Positions 8,146-15,818 of a DNA stretch of 45,342 bases are shown here, one piece after another. Origin of the DNA: Betaproteobacteria bacterium (lineage in GTDB: Bacteria > Pseudomonadota > Gammaproteobacteria > Burkholderiales > WYBJ01); contig WHTS01000018.1 of NCBI GenBank assembly GCA_009377585.1, positions 1 through 45,342 of the forward strand. The letters are read 5' to 3'. Positions within the stretch are counted from its first letter, which is position 1. Every line of letters begins with the position of its first letter. The position numbers and the translations under genes were made by a program. The notes below the pieces were generated by a model. The model saw only the letters and a list, made by a program, of their open reading frames with translations, did no database searches and was not told the DNA's origin.

Positions 8146-8487
8146 CGGTCAGCACCGACCCTGGAGCAGGGTCGATTTCGAGGTCGGCGTAGCGCCCACG
8201 CGCGCGAGGCTTCGACCGATGCACATGCGTCCCTCGACGTGCAGCGGCTCGATCACGTGGTCCGCGCGGCTACGCCGTGTGGTCACCGCGGCGAGGCTTT
8301 CGAACGGCTTGCGTGCGAGGCTATCTGCATGATTTGATTGAAGCACCGGCTACCTGCCCTTGTCAACGAAAGTGCTTGCCAAGTCGTTCGGTTGGTAAAT
8401 TCGGCAACGTAGGATGTCAGCTAACACTGGCAAATCCATTCGCTGCCCTATTTATGGAAACAGGGTACTGACGCGCAACAAAGCTTC
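8146..8487. other. Intergenic region between divergent ald and yqiA
   Basis: About 340 bp with no convincing gene; the short ORFs seen on both strands resemble no family I know. A small inverted repeat, GACCCT-GGAGC-AGGGTC, is at 8157-8173 just upstream of ald. The part from about 8330 to 8487 is noticeably less GC-rich than its surroundings, as expected for a promoter zone. A weak candidate for yqiA is CTGGCA, 16 bp, TATTTA ending near 8456. Nothing else is identified. Confidence 0.35.
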
Positions 8488-9054
8488 ATGTTTGTTTATC
8501 TGCACGGCTTCAACAGCTCGCCGCATTCGTTCAAGGCGCGCGCTCTGGCCCAGCGCCTGGCCGAGCGGGGCCGCAGCGACGATTTCGTCGCGCCCGCGCT
8601 TTCGCACTGGCCGCGACAAGCCGTTGCAACGGCCGAAGCGCTGATCGGCCAGCACGCCGCGCGCGACGTTACGCTGATCGGCAGCTCGTTGGGCGGCCAT
8701 TACGCGACCTGGCTCGCCGAGCGCTACGGAGTGCGCGCGGTGCTGGTGAATCCGGCGATCCGTCCGGCCGATCTGCTGGCGACTGAGCTCGGGGCGCAGC
8801 GCAACCTCTATTCCGGCGCGCAATACGAGCTGACGGCGGCGCATCTGGAGGAATTGCGTGCGCTCGATGTCGACGCAATCACGCGGCCCGAGCGCTACCT
8901 GCTGGTGATCGCTAGCGAGGACGAGGTGCTCGACAGCCGGGTGGCGCTCGCGCGGTTCGCTCTGGCGCGCCGGATCGTCCATGCCGGCGGCGATCACGGT
9001 TTCGCCGAGTTCACCCGCTATCTCGACGCCGTGATCGACTTCGGTCTCGAATGA
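8488..9054 (+). CDS. yqiA: YqiA/YcfP-family alpha/beta-fold esterase
   Basis: This 188-residue alpha/beta hydrolase belongs to the UPF0227/YqiA family, whose E. coli member hydrolyses short acyl esters. The opening FVYLHGFNSSPHSFKA carries the oxyanion-hole HG. GSSLGG gives the nucleophile Ser67, ASEDEVL supplies the acid and GGDHGF the catalytic His near the C-terminus, all in family order. The length is typical. It lies 191 bp upstream of the RNase II-like gene, a pairing repeated across betaproteobacteria. Its physiological substrate is not known from sequence. Confidence 0.9.
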   Translation: MFVYLHGFNSSPHSFKARALAQRLAERGRSDDFVAPALSHWPRQAVATAEALIGQHAARDVTLIGSSLGGHYATWLAERYGVRAVLVNPAIRPADLLATELGAQRNLYSGAQYELTAAHLEELRALDVDAITRPERYLLVIASEDEVLDSRVALARFALARRIVHAGGDHGFAEFTRYLDAVIDFGLE

Positions 9055-9178
9055 TCGCGGCGCAGGTGCGATCGTCGATCTGCCGCGACAGTACGGCCAT
9101 GAGGTGAGCAACTCTCGAACGATCGCGGTTTGATCTGCGCGCGCTGGCCGGCATCCGCGCTGAGCGCAACAAGGCGGC

Positions 9179-9187
9179 TGGTAGAAT
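9179..9187 (+). promoter_or_regulatory. Possible extended -10 promoter for the RNase II-family gene
   Basis: TGGTAGAAT at 9179-9187 fits an extended -10 element (TG, one base, TAGAAT) about 60 bp upstream of the exoribonuclease start. No good -35 box lies 17 bp before it, which is acceptable for extended -10 promoters. The call is by eye and tentative. Confidence 0.4.
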
Positions 9188-9245
9188 CTCGCGTCTTTGC
9201 GTCTTCGCGGCACCTGTTCCCGATTCCGGATCCCTCGCAGCCTGA

Positions 9246-11114
9246 ATGAATCTCCTGTTCGAAGAGCAAGGCGACTTCAAGGTCGGCACGGTGCTGGCCG
9301 ACAACGGCACCTCCTTGCAGGTCGAGACCGCATCGGGCAAGCGCACGAAGGCAAAGGCCGCAGCCGTGCTGTTGCGCTTCGAGGCGAGCCCGCTGGGCAA
9401 TTTTCTCGCCCAGGCGCAGGAGCTGGCGGACGCGATCGACATCGATTTCGTCTGGCAGTGCTGCGGCGAGGACGAGTTCGGTTTCGAGAGCTTGGCCGAA
9501 GAATACTTCGGCCAGAAGCCCAGTGCCCTGCAAGCCACTGCGTTGCTGCTGAAGCTGCATTCGGCGCCAATGTACTTCTATCGGCGCGGCAAGGGCCGCT
9601 ACAAGGCCGCACCCGAGGATGCCTTGAAGGCGGCACTGGCGGCGATCGAACGCAAGCAGCGCCAGGCCGAGCTGCAGCAAGGCTACGTCGACGCGCTGCT
9701 CGCCGGCCGCCTGCCGGCGGAGTTCGAGCCCGTGCGCGCGCGCCTGCTCTACAAGCCGGACCGCAACACGATCGAGGCGAAAGCGCTCGAATCGGCCTGC
9801 GCCGCGCTCAGACTCACGCCCGCAAAGCTGTTCGAACGCTGCGGCGCGCTGCCGTCCAGCGCGCACTACCACCTGGACCGCTTCCTGTTCGAGCACTTCC
9901 CGGAAGGGACCGAGCTCCCAGTCGCGCCGCTGCCGCCGCTTCCGGTCGATCTAGCGCGCGCGCAGGCGCCCGCTTACAGCATCGACGATGCGGACACGAC
10001 CGAGATCGACGATGCCTTTTCGCTGGTCGAGCGCGCGGACGGGAGCGTGCGGGCTGGCGTGCACATCGCGGCGCCGGTGCTCGGAATCCCGATCGAATCC
10101 GAGCTCGACCGGATCGCCCGCCGGCGGCTTTCGACGGTCTATATGCCGGGCGACAAGATCACGATGCTGCCGCCGGAGGCGATCGAGCGCTATACGCTGG
10201 CGGCTGGCAAGGCGGTACCCGCGCTGTCGTTCTACGCGGAGCTTTCGCCCGCCCTCGACATCGTCGCGACCGAGTCGTGCGTCGAGCTGGTATGGATCGA
10301 GGCCAACCTGCGGCACGATACGCTCGAGCACGTCTTCAACGAAGGCGCGGTGCGCGCGCGCCGCGTCGAACACGCGTTCGGCGCGCAACTGCTCAAGCTG
10401 CACGATTGGGCGCAGCGCCTGGAGGCGGACCGTGGCAGGCCGGATGCGACCCGCGAGCCGCGCGCCGAGTACAGCTTCCGCGTCGGCGGCGAGCACGTCG
10501 AGATCGTCGAGCGCAAGCGCGGACTGCCGATCGACAAGGTCGTCTCGGAGCTCATGATCCTGGTCAACAGCCACTGGGGCAAGCTGCTCGACGAGCGCGA
10601 CTGGCCCGGGGTGTTCCGCTCGCAGCAGGAGGGCCGGGTCAAGATGAGCACCGCGGCCGCGCCCCACCAGGGGCTGGGCGTCTCGCACTACGTGTGGGCC
10701 AGCTCGCCGCTGCGGCGCTACGTCGATCTCATGAACCAGCGCCAATTGGTCGCGCTCGTTCGGGGCGAGTCTTCGGTCTACGCGCGCAACAGCGAAGATT
10801 TGTTCGCCGCCATGCGGGACTTCGAGCTGGCATACGAAATCTATGCCGACTTCCAGCGCCAGATGGAGCGCTACTGGTGCCTGCGCTGGATCGTGCAGGA
10901 GGCAGCCGAGACGCTGACCGCGCGGGTCATCCGCGACAGCCTGGTGCGGCTGGAGCGGCTGCCGCTGGTCCTGCGCGTTGCCTCGGTGCCGGAGATGCCG
11001 GCTGGCACGCGGGTCGAGCTGGCGGTCGGCGCGGTGGATCTGATCGAGCTGTCGGTGGCATGCGAGTTCCGCCAGCGCCTGGCGGTGGGGAATGCCGCGC
11101 CGGTCGTTGCTTAA
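9246..11114 (+). CDS. RNase II/RNB-family exoribonuclease
   Basis: This 622-residue protein carries the RNB catalytic domain of 3'-5' exoribonucleases, which degrade single-stranded RNA to nucleoside monophosphates using Mg ions. The first about 230 residues form an N-terminal region without clear cold-shock motifs. The RNB core begins with SIDDADTTEIDDAFSLVE (about 245-262), giving acidic ligands D247, D255 and D256; E253 stands where E. coli RNase II has Asp. Further RNB motifs are YMPGDKITMLP and SSPLRRYVDLMNQRQL. The C-terminal S1 region is short and degenerate. It is smaller than RNase R and closest to the VacB/RNase II-like proteins found between yqiA and tonB in betaproteobacteria. Its specific target RNAs are unknown. 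Confidence 0.88.
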   Translation: MNLLFEEQGDFKVGTVLADNGTSLQVETASGKRTKAKAAAVLLRFEASPLGNFLAQAQELADAIDIDFVWQCCGEDEFGFESLAEEYFGQKPSALQATALLLKLHSAPMYFYRRGKGRYKAAPEDALKAALAAIERKQRQAELQQGYVDALLAGRLPAEFEPVRARLLYKPDRNTIEAKALESACAALRLTPAKLFERCGALPSSAHYHLDRFLFEHFPEGTELPVAPLPPLPVDLARAQAPAYSIDDADTTEIDDAFSLVERADGSVRAGVHIAAPVLGIPIESELDRIARRRLSTVYMPGDKITMLPPEAIERYTLAAGKAVPALSFYAELSPALDIVATESCVELVWIEANLRHDTLEHVFNEGAVRARRVEHAFGAQLLKLHDWAQRLEADRGRPDATREPRAEYSFRVGGEHVEIVERKRGLPIDKVVSELMILVNSHWGKLLDERDWPGVFRSQQEGRVKMSTAAAPHQGLGVSHYVWASSPLRRYVDLMNQRQLVALVRGESSVYARNSEDLFAAMRDFELAYEIYADFQRQMERYWCLRWIVQEAAETLTARVIRDSLVRLERLPLVLRVASVPEMPAGTRVELAVGAVDLIELSVACEFRQRLAVGNAAPVVA

Positions 11115-11171
11115 AAGTCGCCCCTTGCTCTCCTGTTTCGGAATTAAACCCCTGTTTGGCAAGTCATTTGT

Positions 11172-11200
11172 ATGACGGTGAGGTCGAACATGCATACAAT
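11172..11200 (+). promoter_or_regulatory. Candidate promoter of the tonB-like gene, with small dyad
   Basis: A -35-like ATGACG (11172-11177), a 17-bp spacer and a -10 box TACAAT (11195-11200) lie immediately before the tonB-like gene. Initiation would fall at about 11207, the proposed ATG, so the message would be leaderless or translation may begin at ATG 11255. A perfect small dyad, GTCAT-TTGT-ATGAC (11163-11176), overlaps the -35 box and could be an operator. It does not resemble a Fur box. Confidence 0.35.
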
Positions 11201-11206
11201 GGCAGC

Positions 11207-12145
11207 ATGGGACACGTGGCCAACCGGGTGCCGCCGCCGCGCTTCGATCTGAGCATGCCGTCGCTTTCCGGCTGGTTCCATGCCTCTTCCCTGCGCGATC
11301 CGCAGACGCGGTTGCAGGTGGCGCTGCTCGTGTCGCTACTGGTGCACTCGCTGGTGGTGGCGTTGGTCGGCATCCGGCCGCCGAGCAAGCTCGATGCGGC
11401 CAGCACGCCGCTGATCGTCAGTCTTGTCAATGCGCGCACCGAGGCTGCGCCTAAAGCGCCCGACATTCTCGCCCAGGCGAACCTGGACGGCGGCGGCAAC
11501 ACCGACGCCGATCGGCGCGTGAAAAGTCCGCTGCCGGTAGTGAAACGGCCCGAGCCCCAGCCCGACGTTTCGATGCGCAGGGAGCGCGCCGAGCCACGCA
11601 AGCAGGAACCGCAGCCGGTGATGACCCAGGCGCACGAGCCTGCACCCGCGGTCGCGATGGCGCAACCGAAAGCGCCGAGCGAGGTGCGCCCGGAGCCGCC
11701 GACGCCGAGCGCGGCCGATATCCTGAACGCAAGCCGCGAAATGGTGCAGCTGGAGGCTCAAGTGAGCCGCAGCATGGAGGCTTACCAAAAGCGCCCGCGG
11801 CGCACGTTCATCGGTGCGCGCGCGAAGGAGTTCCGCTTCGCCCGTTACATCGAAGACTGGCGCAGCAAGATCGAGCGCGTGGGCGAGCTCAATTATCCCG
11901 CGGCGGCGCGCGGCATCTACGGCAACCTGCTGGTGTCGGTGGAGATCCGGTTCGACGGCAGCCTCGAGAATGTCGAGATCAGCCGCTCCTCGGGCAAGCA
12001 GGTCCTGGACGAAGCCGCCGTGCGGATCGTGCGCCTGGCCGCGCCGTTCGCGCCGTTCCCGCCCGACATCGCACGCGATACCGACATCCTCTCCATCACG
12101 CGCACCTGGAGCTTCACCCTGGCCGATCAATTCCAGGCAGAATAG
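11207..12145 (+). CDS. TonB-family energy-transducing protein
   Basis: The 312-residue protein has the layout of TonB: a cytoplasmic N-terminus of about 35 residues, one membrane anchor (VALLVSLLVHSLVVALVG, about 38-55), a Pro/Glu/Lys/Arg-rich periplasmic linker (about 95-170) and a C-terminal TonB domain (about 215-312) with YPAAARGIYGNLLVSVEIRF and ITRTWSFTL. TonB proteins transmit proton-motive force from ExbBD to outer-membrane receptors. No exbB or exbD is in the window, and this orphan paralogue between the RNase gene and aroE is common in betaproteobacteria, so its receptor is not known. ATG 11255 is an alternative start that leaves a shorter cytoplasmic tail. A 49-nt gap leads to aroE. 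Confidence 0.85.
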   Translation: MGHVANRVPPPRFDLSMPSLSGWFHASSLRDPQTRLQVALLVSLLVHSLVVALVGIRPPSKLDAASTPLIVSLVNARTEAAPKAPDILAQANLDGGGNTDADRRVKSPLPVVKRPEPQPDVSMRRERAEPRKQEPQPVMTQAHEPAPAVAMAQPKAPSEVRPEPPTPSAADILNASREMVQLEAQVSRSMEAYQKRPRRTFIGARAKEFRFARYIEDWRSKIERVGELNYPAAARGIYGNLLVSVEIRFDGSLENVEISRSSGKQVLDEAAVRIVRLAAPFAPFPPDIARDTDILSITRTWSFTLADQFQAE

Positions 12146-12196
12146 CCGCACTGCCTGCCCGCAGGGCTTCATACAACAAGATCGCCTGATCGTCCC

Positions 12197-13021
12197 ATGC
12201 CCGACCGATATGCCGTCATCGGCAACCCGGTGGCCCATAGCAAGTCGCCCCAGATCCACGCCGAATTCGCTCGCCAGACCGGGCAGGACATCGTGTACGT
12301 GCGGCTGGCGGCGCCGCGCAGCGGCTTTCGCACCGAGCTCAGCCGCTTCATCGCCCACGGCGGCAAGGGGATGAACGTCACCGTGCCGTTCAAGCAGGAA
12401 GCCGCAGCCGCTTGCCGGAGCGTGTCCGAGCGGGCCAAATTCGCGCAGGCGGTCAATACGCTCACCTTCACCGACGGCGCGGTCAGCGGCGAGAATACCG
12501 ACGGCGCGGGGCTCCTGCGCGATCTCGAGCAAAACCTGCAATTGCGCCTGCAGGGTCTCAGGGTCCTGCTGCTGGGTGCGGGCGGCGCGGCGCGCGGTGT
12601 GATCATGCCCTTGATCGCACGCGGTGCGCGCCTTATCGTGATCGCCAACCGCGACATGGCAAGAGCGCAGGCGCTGCAGGAGCGCTTCGGACTTTTCGGC
12701 AACGTGCGCGCGCGCGGCTACGACGAGCTGAACGGCATGGGCTTCGAGCTGGTGATCAATTCGACCTCGGCCAGCCTGCAAGGGCTGGTGCCGCCCGTTC
12801 CAGGCAGCGTGTTCGCGCCCGAGTGCGCCGCTTACGACATGGTGTATGCGCCCGGCGGCAACACGCCGTTCCTCGACAAGGCGCGCGATTGCGGCGCCGC
12901 GATCGCGACCGACGGCCTGGGCATGCTGGTCGAGCAGGCGGCCGAATCGTTCCACGTCTGGCGCGGCATTCGCCCGGATACGCGCCCGGTGCTCGCTATG
13001 CTGCGTGCGGCTGCGCGCTGA
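12197..13021 (+). CDS. aroE: Shikimate dehydrogenase
   Basis: The 274-residue enzyme reduces 3-dehydroshikimate to shikimate with NADPH in aromatic amino acid synthesis. The N-terminal substrate domain shows YAVIGNPVAHSKSPQIH, MNVTVPFK (catalytic Lys) and ENTDG (catalytic Asp). The nucleotide-binding domain has LLGAGGAARGV and ANRDMARA. The C-terminus contains DMVYAPGGNTPFL and DGLGMLVEQAAESF, both AroE hallmarks. Length and order are normal. The mtgA gene begins 31 nt after the stop, so the two are probably co-transcribed with the TonB-like gene. Confidence 0.97.
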   Translation: MPDRYAVIGNPVAHSKSPQIHAEFARQTGQDIVYVRLAAPRSGFRTELSRFIAHGGKGMNVTVPFKQEAAAACRSVSERAKFAQAVNTLTFTDGAVSGENTDGAGLLRDLEQNLQLRLQGLRVLLLGAGGAARGVIMPLIARGARLIVIANRDMARAQALQERFGLFGNVRARGYDELNGMGFELVINSTSASLQGLVPPVPGSVFAPECAAYDMVYAPGGNTPFLDKARDCGAAIATDGLGMLVEQAAESFHVWRGIRPDTRPVLAMLRAAAR

Positions 13022-13052
13022 GCGTCGGGCCAGGGCTGCACGCGCAAGTTCG

Positions 13053-13751
13053 ATGTTCCGCTTGCTCTGGCGCTCGGCTCTGTTCCTGCTCGGGGTCGCA
13101 CTGGGGATCGTGCTCGTCTACGAGCTGTGGGTGTTCGGTCACGTGTGGTGGTGGGTCGAGCACAATCCGGACACGACGGCGTTCATGCAGCAGCACCTGG
13201 AGCGGTTGCGCGAAAAGAACCCGAAAGCGGAGCTGCGCCACCGATGGGTGCCCTACGAGCGCATCTCGACGCATCTGAAGCGCGCGATCGTGGCGGCCGA
13301 AGACGCGAAATTCCTCGATCACGAGGGTTTCGACTGGGAGGCGATCCAGGAGGCGCACGCCAAGAACATGAAGCGCGGGCGGGTGGTGGCGGGCGGCTCC
13401 ACCATCTCGCAGCAGCTCGCCAAGAATCTGTTCCTGTCCAGCGATCGCTCGGCGCTGCGCAAGGCGCAGGAGGCGATCGCTACCGTGATGCTGGAGACGA
13501 TGATGGACAAGCGCCGCATCCTCGAGATTTATCTCAACGTGATCGAGTGGGGCAACGGCGTCTTCGGCGCCGAGGCGGCGGCGCGGCATTACTACGGCAT
13601 TTCGGCCGCGCGCCTTTCCGCCCAGCAGGCGGCACGGCTCGCCTCGATGGTGCCCAACCCGCGCTTCTACGACAGCCATCGCCGCTCTTCGTGGCTGCAT
13701 ACCAAGACGCGGATCATCCTCGGCCGGATGGGCTCGGCACAGGTTCCGTAA
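13053..13751 (+). CDS. mtgA: Monofunctional biosynthetic peptidoglycan transglycosylase
   Basis: The 232-residue enzyme polymerises lipid II into glycan strands. Residues about 5-27 form a membrane anchor (LFLLGVALGIVLVYELWVF). The GT51 domain follows with the catalytic EDAKFLDHEGFDW, then GGSTISQQLAKNLFL and KRRILEIYLNVIEWGNGVFG, all in order and intact. There is no transpeptidase domain, and the length fits MtgA rather than a truncated PBP1. ATG 13053 is the start just before the anchor and 31 nt after aroE; longer frames upstream only overlap aroE. Confidence 0.95.
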   Translation: MFRLLWRSALFLLGVALGIVLVYELWVFGHVWWWVEHNPDTTAFMQQHLERLREKNPKAELRHRWVPYERISTHLKRAIVAAEDAKFLDHEGFDWEAIQEAHAKNMKRGRVVAGGSTISQQLAKNLFLSSDRSALRKAQEAIATVMLETMMDKRRILEIYLNVIEWGNGVFGAEAAARHYYGISAARLSAQQAARLASMVPNPRFYDSHRRSSWLHTKTRIILGRMGSAQVP

Positions 13752-13758
13752 GCCTGCA

Positions 13759-13868
13759 ACCACCCCGTCCGCGACGTTGTCGCGTCCAGCCCCTCCTTGA
13801 TGAGGAGGGGAGTCCGAAATCTTCCCCTCCTCGTCGAGGAGGGGTGCTGGCGAAGGAGGCGGGGTGGT
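13759..13868. repeat. MITE-like palindromic element, copy 1
   Basis: This 110-bp element starts ACCACCCCG (13759-13767) and ends CGGGGTGGT (13860-13868), perfect 9-bp inverted termini. Inside are two hairpins, 13790-13810 and 13824-13844, both of the form CCCCTCCT..AGGAGGGG. Its left arm (13759-13787) matches the reverse complement of 30701-30729 in 28 of 29 positions, so a second, inverted copy lies at 30582-30729. It occupies the gap between mtgA and the convergent DM13 gene, where the hairpins may also stop transcription. Confidence 0.75.
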
Positions 13869-13878
13869 CGCATCCAAA

Positions 13879-14364
13879 CTATCGGAACGCCAGGCGCGCC
13901 GGCGAGATGAGCACGCCGAACTGCTCGCACCAGATCACCACGTGCGGATAGTCGGCGAGATTCACCCCGGCCGGCACAGGATAGTTCTGGCTGCCCTTGA
14001 AGGCCTTGAGCCGGCCGAGATCGACGAATTTCGTCTGTGCCACCGGGGTCGATGTCGTCACGGTCGCCTCGGGCACGAGGTAGACGTGGAATTTCGGTCC
14101 TGGGCCCACTTCGAAATCGGATTCCAGGTGCAGCAGGTCCCGGTAGACCGATACGCTGCCCTTGCCGTAGTGGATCGGGTCCGAAGGGTTGGCGTGGATG
14201 AACCGGCCCTGCGCCACGAGCGCGCCGGCGCTTTGCCGGTCGAGCGTCTCGGTGGCGACGATGTCGGCGAGAAAGAGATAGGGATAAACGAAGATGCCGA
14301 GGGCGAAGCCTGCCGCGACGCCCAGCAAGCCACCCGCGATGAATGCAATCCAGCCGCGCTTCAT
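13879..14364 (-). CDS. DM13-domain membrane-anchored protein
   Basis: The 161-residue protein has an N-terminal membrane anchor or signal (IAFIAGGLLGVAAGFALGIF, about 6-25) and a single DM13 domain (about 45-158). Typical DM13 pieces are FIHANPSDPIHYGKGSVSVY, ESDFEVGPGPKFHVYL and HVVIWCEQFGVLISPA, the last with the conserved Cys. DM13 domains are predicted to act in electron transfer or redox reactions outside the cytoplasm; no reaction is established. It converges with mtgA across a palindromic repeat and is divergent from the HDOD gene. Confidence 0.85.
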   Translation of the reverse strand: MKRGWIAFIAGGLLGVAAGFALGIFVYPYLFLADIVATETLDRQSAGALVAQGRFIHANPSDPIHYGKGSVSVYRDLLHLESDFEVGPGPKFHVYLVPEATVTTSTPVAQTKFVDLGRLKAFKGSQNYPVPAGVNLADYPHVVIWCEQFGVLISPARLAFR

Positions 14365-14464
14365 GAGTCACCTCCCCGTATTTGGTCGGGCGGTCGGCGC
14401 ACAGCTTACGCGACAACGGCCGCCGATGACGCCGTAATTGGCCGCGCCGGTCGTTGGCCCGCGG

Positions 14465-14547
14465 GTAATTGGGACGCACACAATTTTCGACTAACGACTG
14501 TGTGAAGGACTACGTACGAGGGACGAAATGGTGTGCGTCCCAATTAC
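14465..14547. repeat. Palindromic element with 17-bp inverted termini
   Basis: GTAATTGGGACGCACAC at 14465-14481 is repeated as its exact reverse complement at 14531-14547, with 49 bp between. The 83-bp unit resembles the short mobile palindromes (REP/MITE type) of proteobacteria; no transposase is nearby. It sits in the divergent space between the DM13 and HDOD genes, and its right end runs into a tandem repeat. Confidence 0.7.
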
Positions 14548-14575
14548 ATCCCCAATTACATCCCCAATTACATCC
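14540..14575 (+). repeat. Three tandem 12-bp repeats (CCAATTACATCC)
   Basis: CCAATTACATCC occurs three times without a gap (14540-14551, 14552-14563, 14564-14575). The first copy overlaps the right terminus of the palindromic element, so the array probably arose by expansion of that terminus. It lies 17 nt before the proposed HDOD start. In the reading frame of that gene it would encode Asn-Tyr-Ile-Pro repeats if translation began at ATG 14533. Confidence 0.8.
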
Positions 14576-14592
14576 CAAGGATTCGAAGTCCG

Positions 14593-15657
14593 ATGTTGCA
14601 TCGACTTGCGGCCCGAGCGATGGCTCGACGGCTGCACCGTGCGCTGAAGCGGGAAGGCTTGCGACGCGGCCCTTCAGTGGCCGACCCGGACGGCCGTAAC
14701 AAGGGGATCGAAATTCCAGCCGTTTGGCCGCCCGCAATCGCCATGGAAATGACGCAACTGGAACTCGCCCGGCTGGAAGAGCGGGCCGAAGAGAGCGTGC
14801 GCAAGCTTGCGCTGCCCTCATGTCCCGGGATTCTGGCCGAGATCTCGCGCGAAGTGCGCGCCGAGGCGCCCAACGTGCGCAGGATCGGCGATCTGGTCAC
14901 GCGCGATGTCGCCGCGTCGGCTGGCATCCTCAAGACCGTGAACTCGGTGGCCTACGGGCTGCGTGGCGCGGCCCGCTCGGTGCAGCAGGCGATCGGCTAT
15001 CTGGGCCTCGATCGCACCGCGCTGCTGCTCGCCGGCTTGCTGCTGCGTAATGCCTTCCCGTCTGCCGACCGCCCGGTGCTGGCGCGCTTCTGGCAGGCTT
15101 CGGCGCAACTCGCCACCGCGGCGGGCTTTCTCGCGCGCGCTCTCGGTGTGGCCGATCGCGACGAGGCCTACACCTTCGGACTGTTCCGCGACGCCGGCAG
15201 CGCCGTGCTCATCTGCCGCTATGCCGACTACGACTCGGTGCTGGCCGCCTGCCCGGAGAGCGCAACGGTGACCGATCATGAGAAGGCGCACTTCGGCGCC
15301 GACCATGCCGTGATCGGCGCGGTGCTCGCGCGCGACTGGCACCTGCCGGAAGAGATGAGCGACGCGATCCTGTGGCATCACGCGGACTTCGTGCTCGCCC
15401 TGGATGCGGCGCCGATCCGGCTCGAGGCCGTACGCCTGATCGCGCTGGGCGTGCTCGGCGACCGGGTGATCGATCGCTATCGCGGCGAGCATGAAAGCGC
15501 CGGCGTGGCCGGGGCCCTGAAGCACGCGCTGCGGCTTCTCGGACTCGCCGAACGCGATTTCGCCGACCTGGAAACCGAAGCGCTGACGCTGCTCGCCGAA
15601 CGCGACGGGCGTCCCATGCCCACCATGCGCTTGCGTACGTTGCGCGGGCTAGGCTAG
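14593..15657 (+). CDS. HDOD-domain protein
   Basis: The 354-residue protein has an HDOD domain (about 75-270), a catalytically degraded relative of HD phosphohydrolases found in signalling and regulatory proteins. Seen motifs are LPSCPGILAEISREV, RDVAASAGILKTVNSVAYG (the lxxDPxLxxxlLrlaNSa-like region), LGLDRTALLLAGLLLRNAF and EMSDAILWHH near 250-260. The first 50 residues are Arg-rich and not part of the domain. ATG 14593 is preferred because the frame upstream, from ATG 14533, consists of a tandem repeat; an internal ATG at 14743 is also possible. Its partner and signal are unknown. A composite repeat separates it from convergent lpdA. Confidence 0.8.
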   Translation: MLHRLAARAMARRLHRALKREGLRRGPSVADPDGRNKGIEIPAVWPPAIAMEMTQLELARLEERAEESVRKLALPSCPGILAEISREVRAEAPNVRRIGDLVTRDVAASAGILKTVNSVAYGLRGAARSVQQAIGYLGLDRTALLLAGLLLRNAFPSADRPVLARFWQASAQLATAAGFLARALGVADRDEAYTFGLFRDAGSAVLICRYADYDSVLAACPESATVTDHEKAHFGADHAVIGAVLARDWHLPEEMSDAILWHHADFVLALDAAPIRLEAVRLIALGVLGDRVIDRYRGEHESAGVAGALKHALRLLGLAERDFADLETEALTLLAERDGRPMPTMRLRTLRGLG

Positions 15658-15670
15658 GCCACCGAAAGAG

Positions 15671-15808
15671 CGAAAAAGGGGGCCAGGCTCGATTTTCGAA
15701 GGAAAAAGGGGCCAGGCTCGATTTTCAAGTTTGTCGGGCCAGCGCCTGGGTCAAATCTCGAAAAAATCGAGCCTGGCCCCTTTCCAAAAAAACCGAGCCT
15801 GACCCCTC
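15671..15808. repeat. Composite inverted repeat, GGGGCCAGGCTCGATTTT family
   Basis: Two direct copies of AAAAAGGGGCCAGGCTCGATTTT-like sequence (about 15673-15698 and 15703-15726) are followed by two inverted copies (about 15761-15783 and 15784-15808). The halves can pair into long A/T-capped stems. A related degraded element lies at 33192-33319, also between convergent genes. The motif resembles REP-type repeats mobilised by REP-associated tyrosine transposases, though none is in the window. Its position between the HDOD gene and lpdA would suit a bidirectional terminator. Confidence 0.75.
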
Positions 15809-15818
15809 TTTCCAGCTG

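Noticed and set aside
8149-8346. Small frames on both strands between ald and yqiA
   Set aside because: No ribosome sites, no family similarity and the usual composition of GC-rich shadow frames.
11163-11176. Fur box upstream of the TonB-like gene
   Set aside because: The dyad GTCAT-TTGT-ATGAC does not fit the Fur consensus; only a generic operator can be suggested.
9197-12145. 982-codon frame spanning the RNase gene and the TonB-like gene
   Set aside because: Its first two thirds are a shifted reading of the exoribonuclease; only the part from 11207 encodes a recognisable protein.
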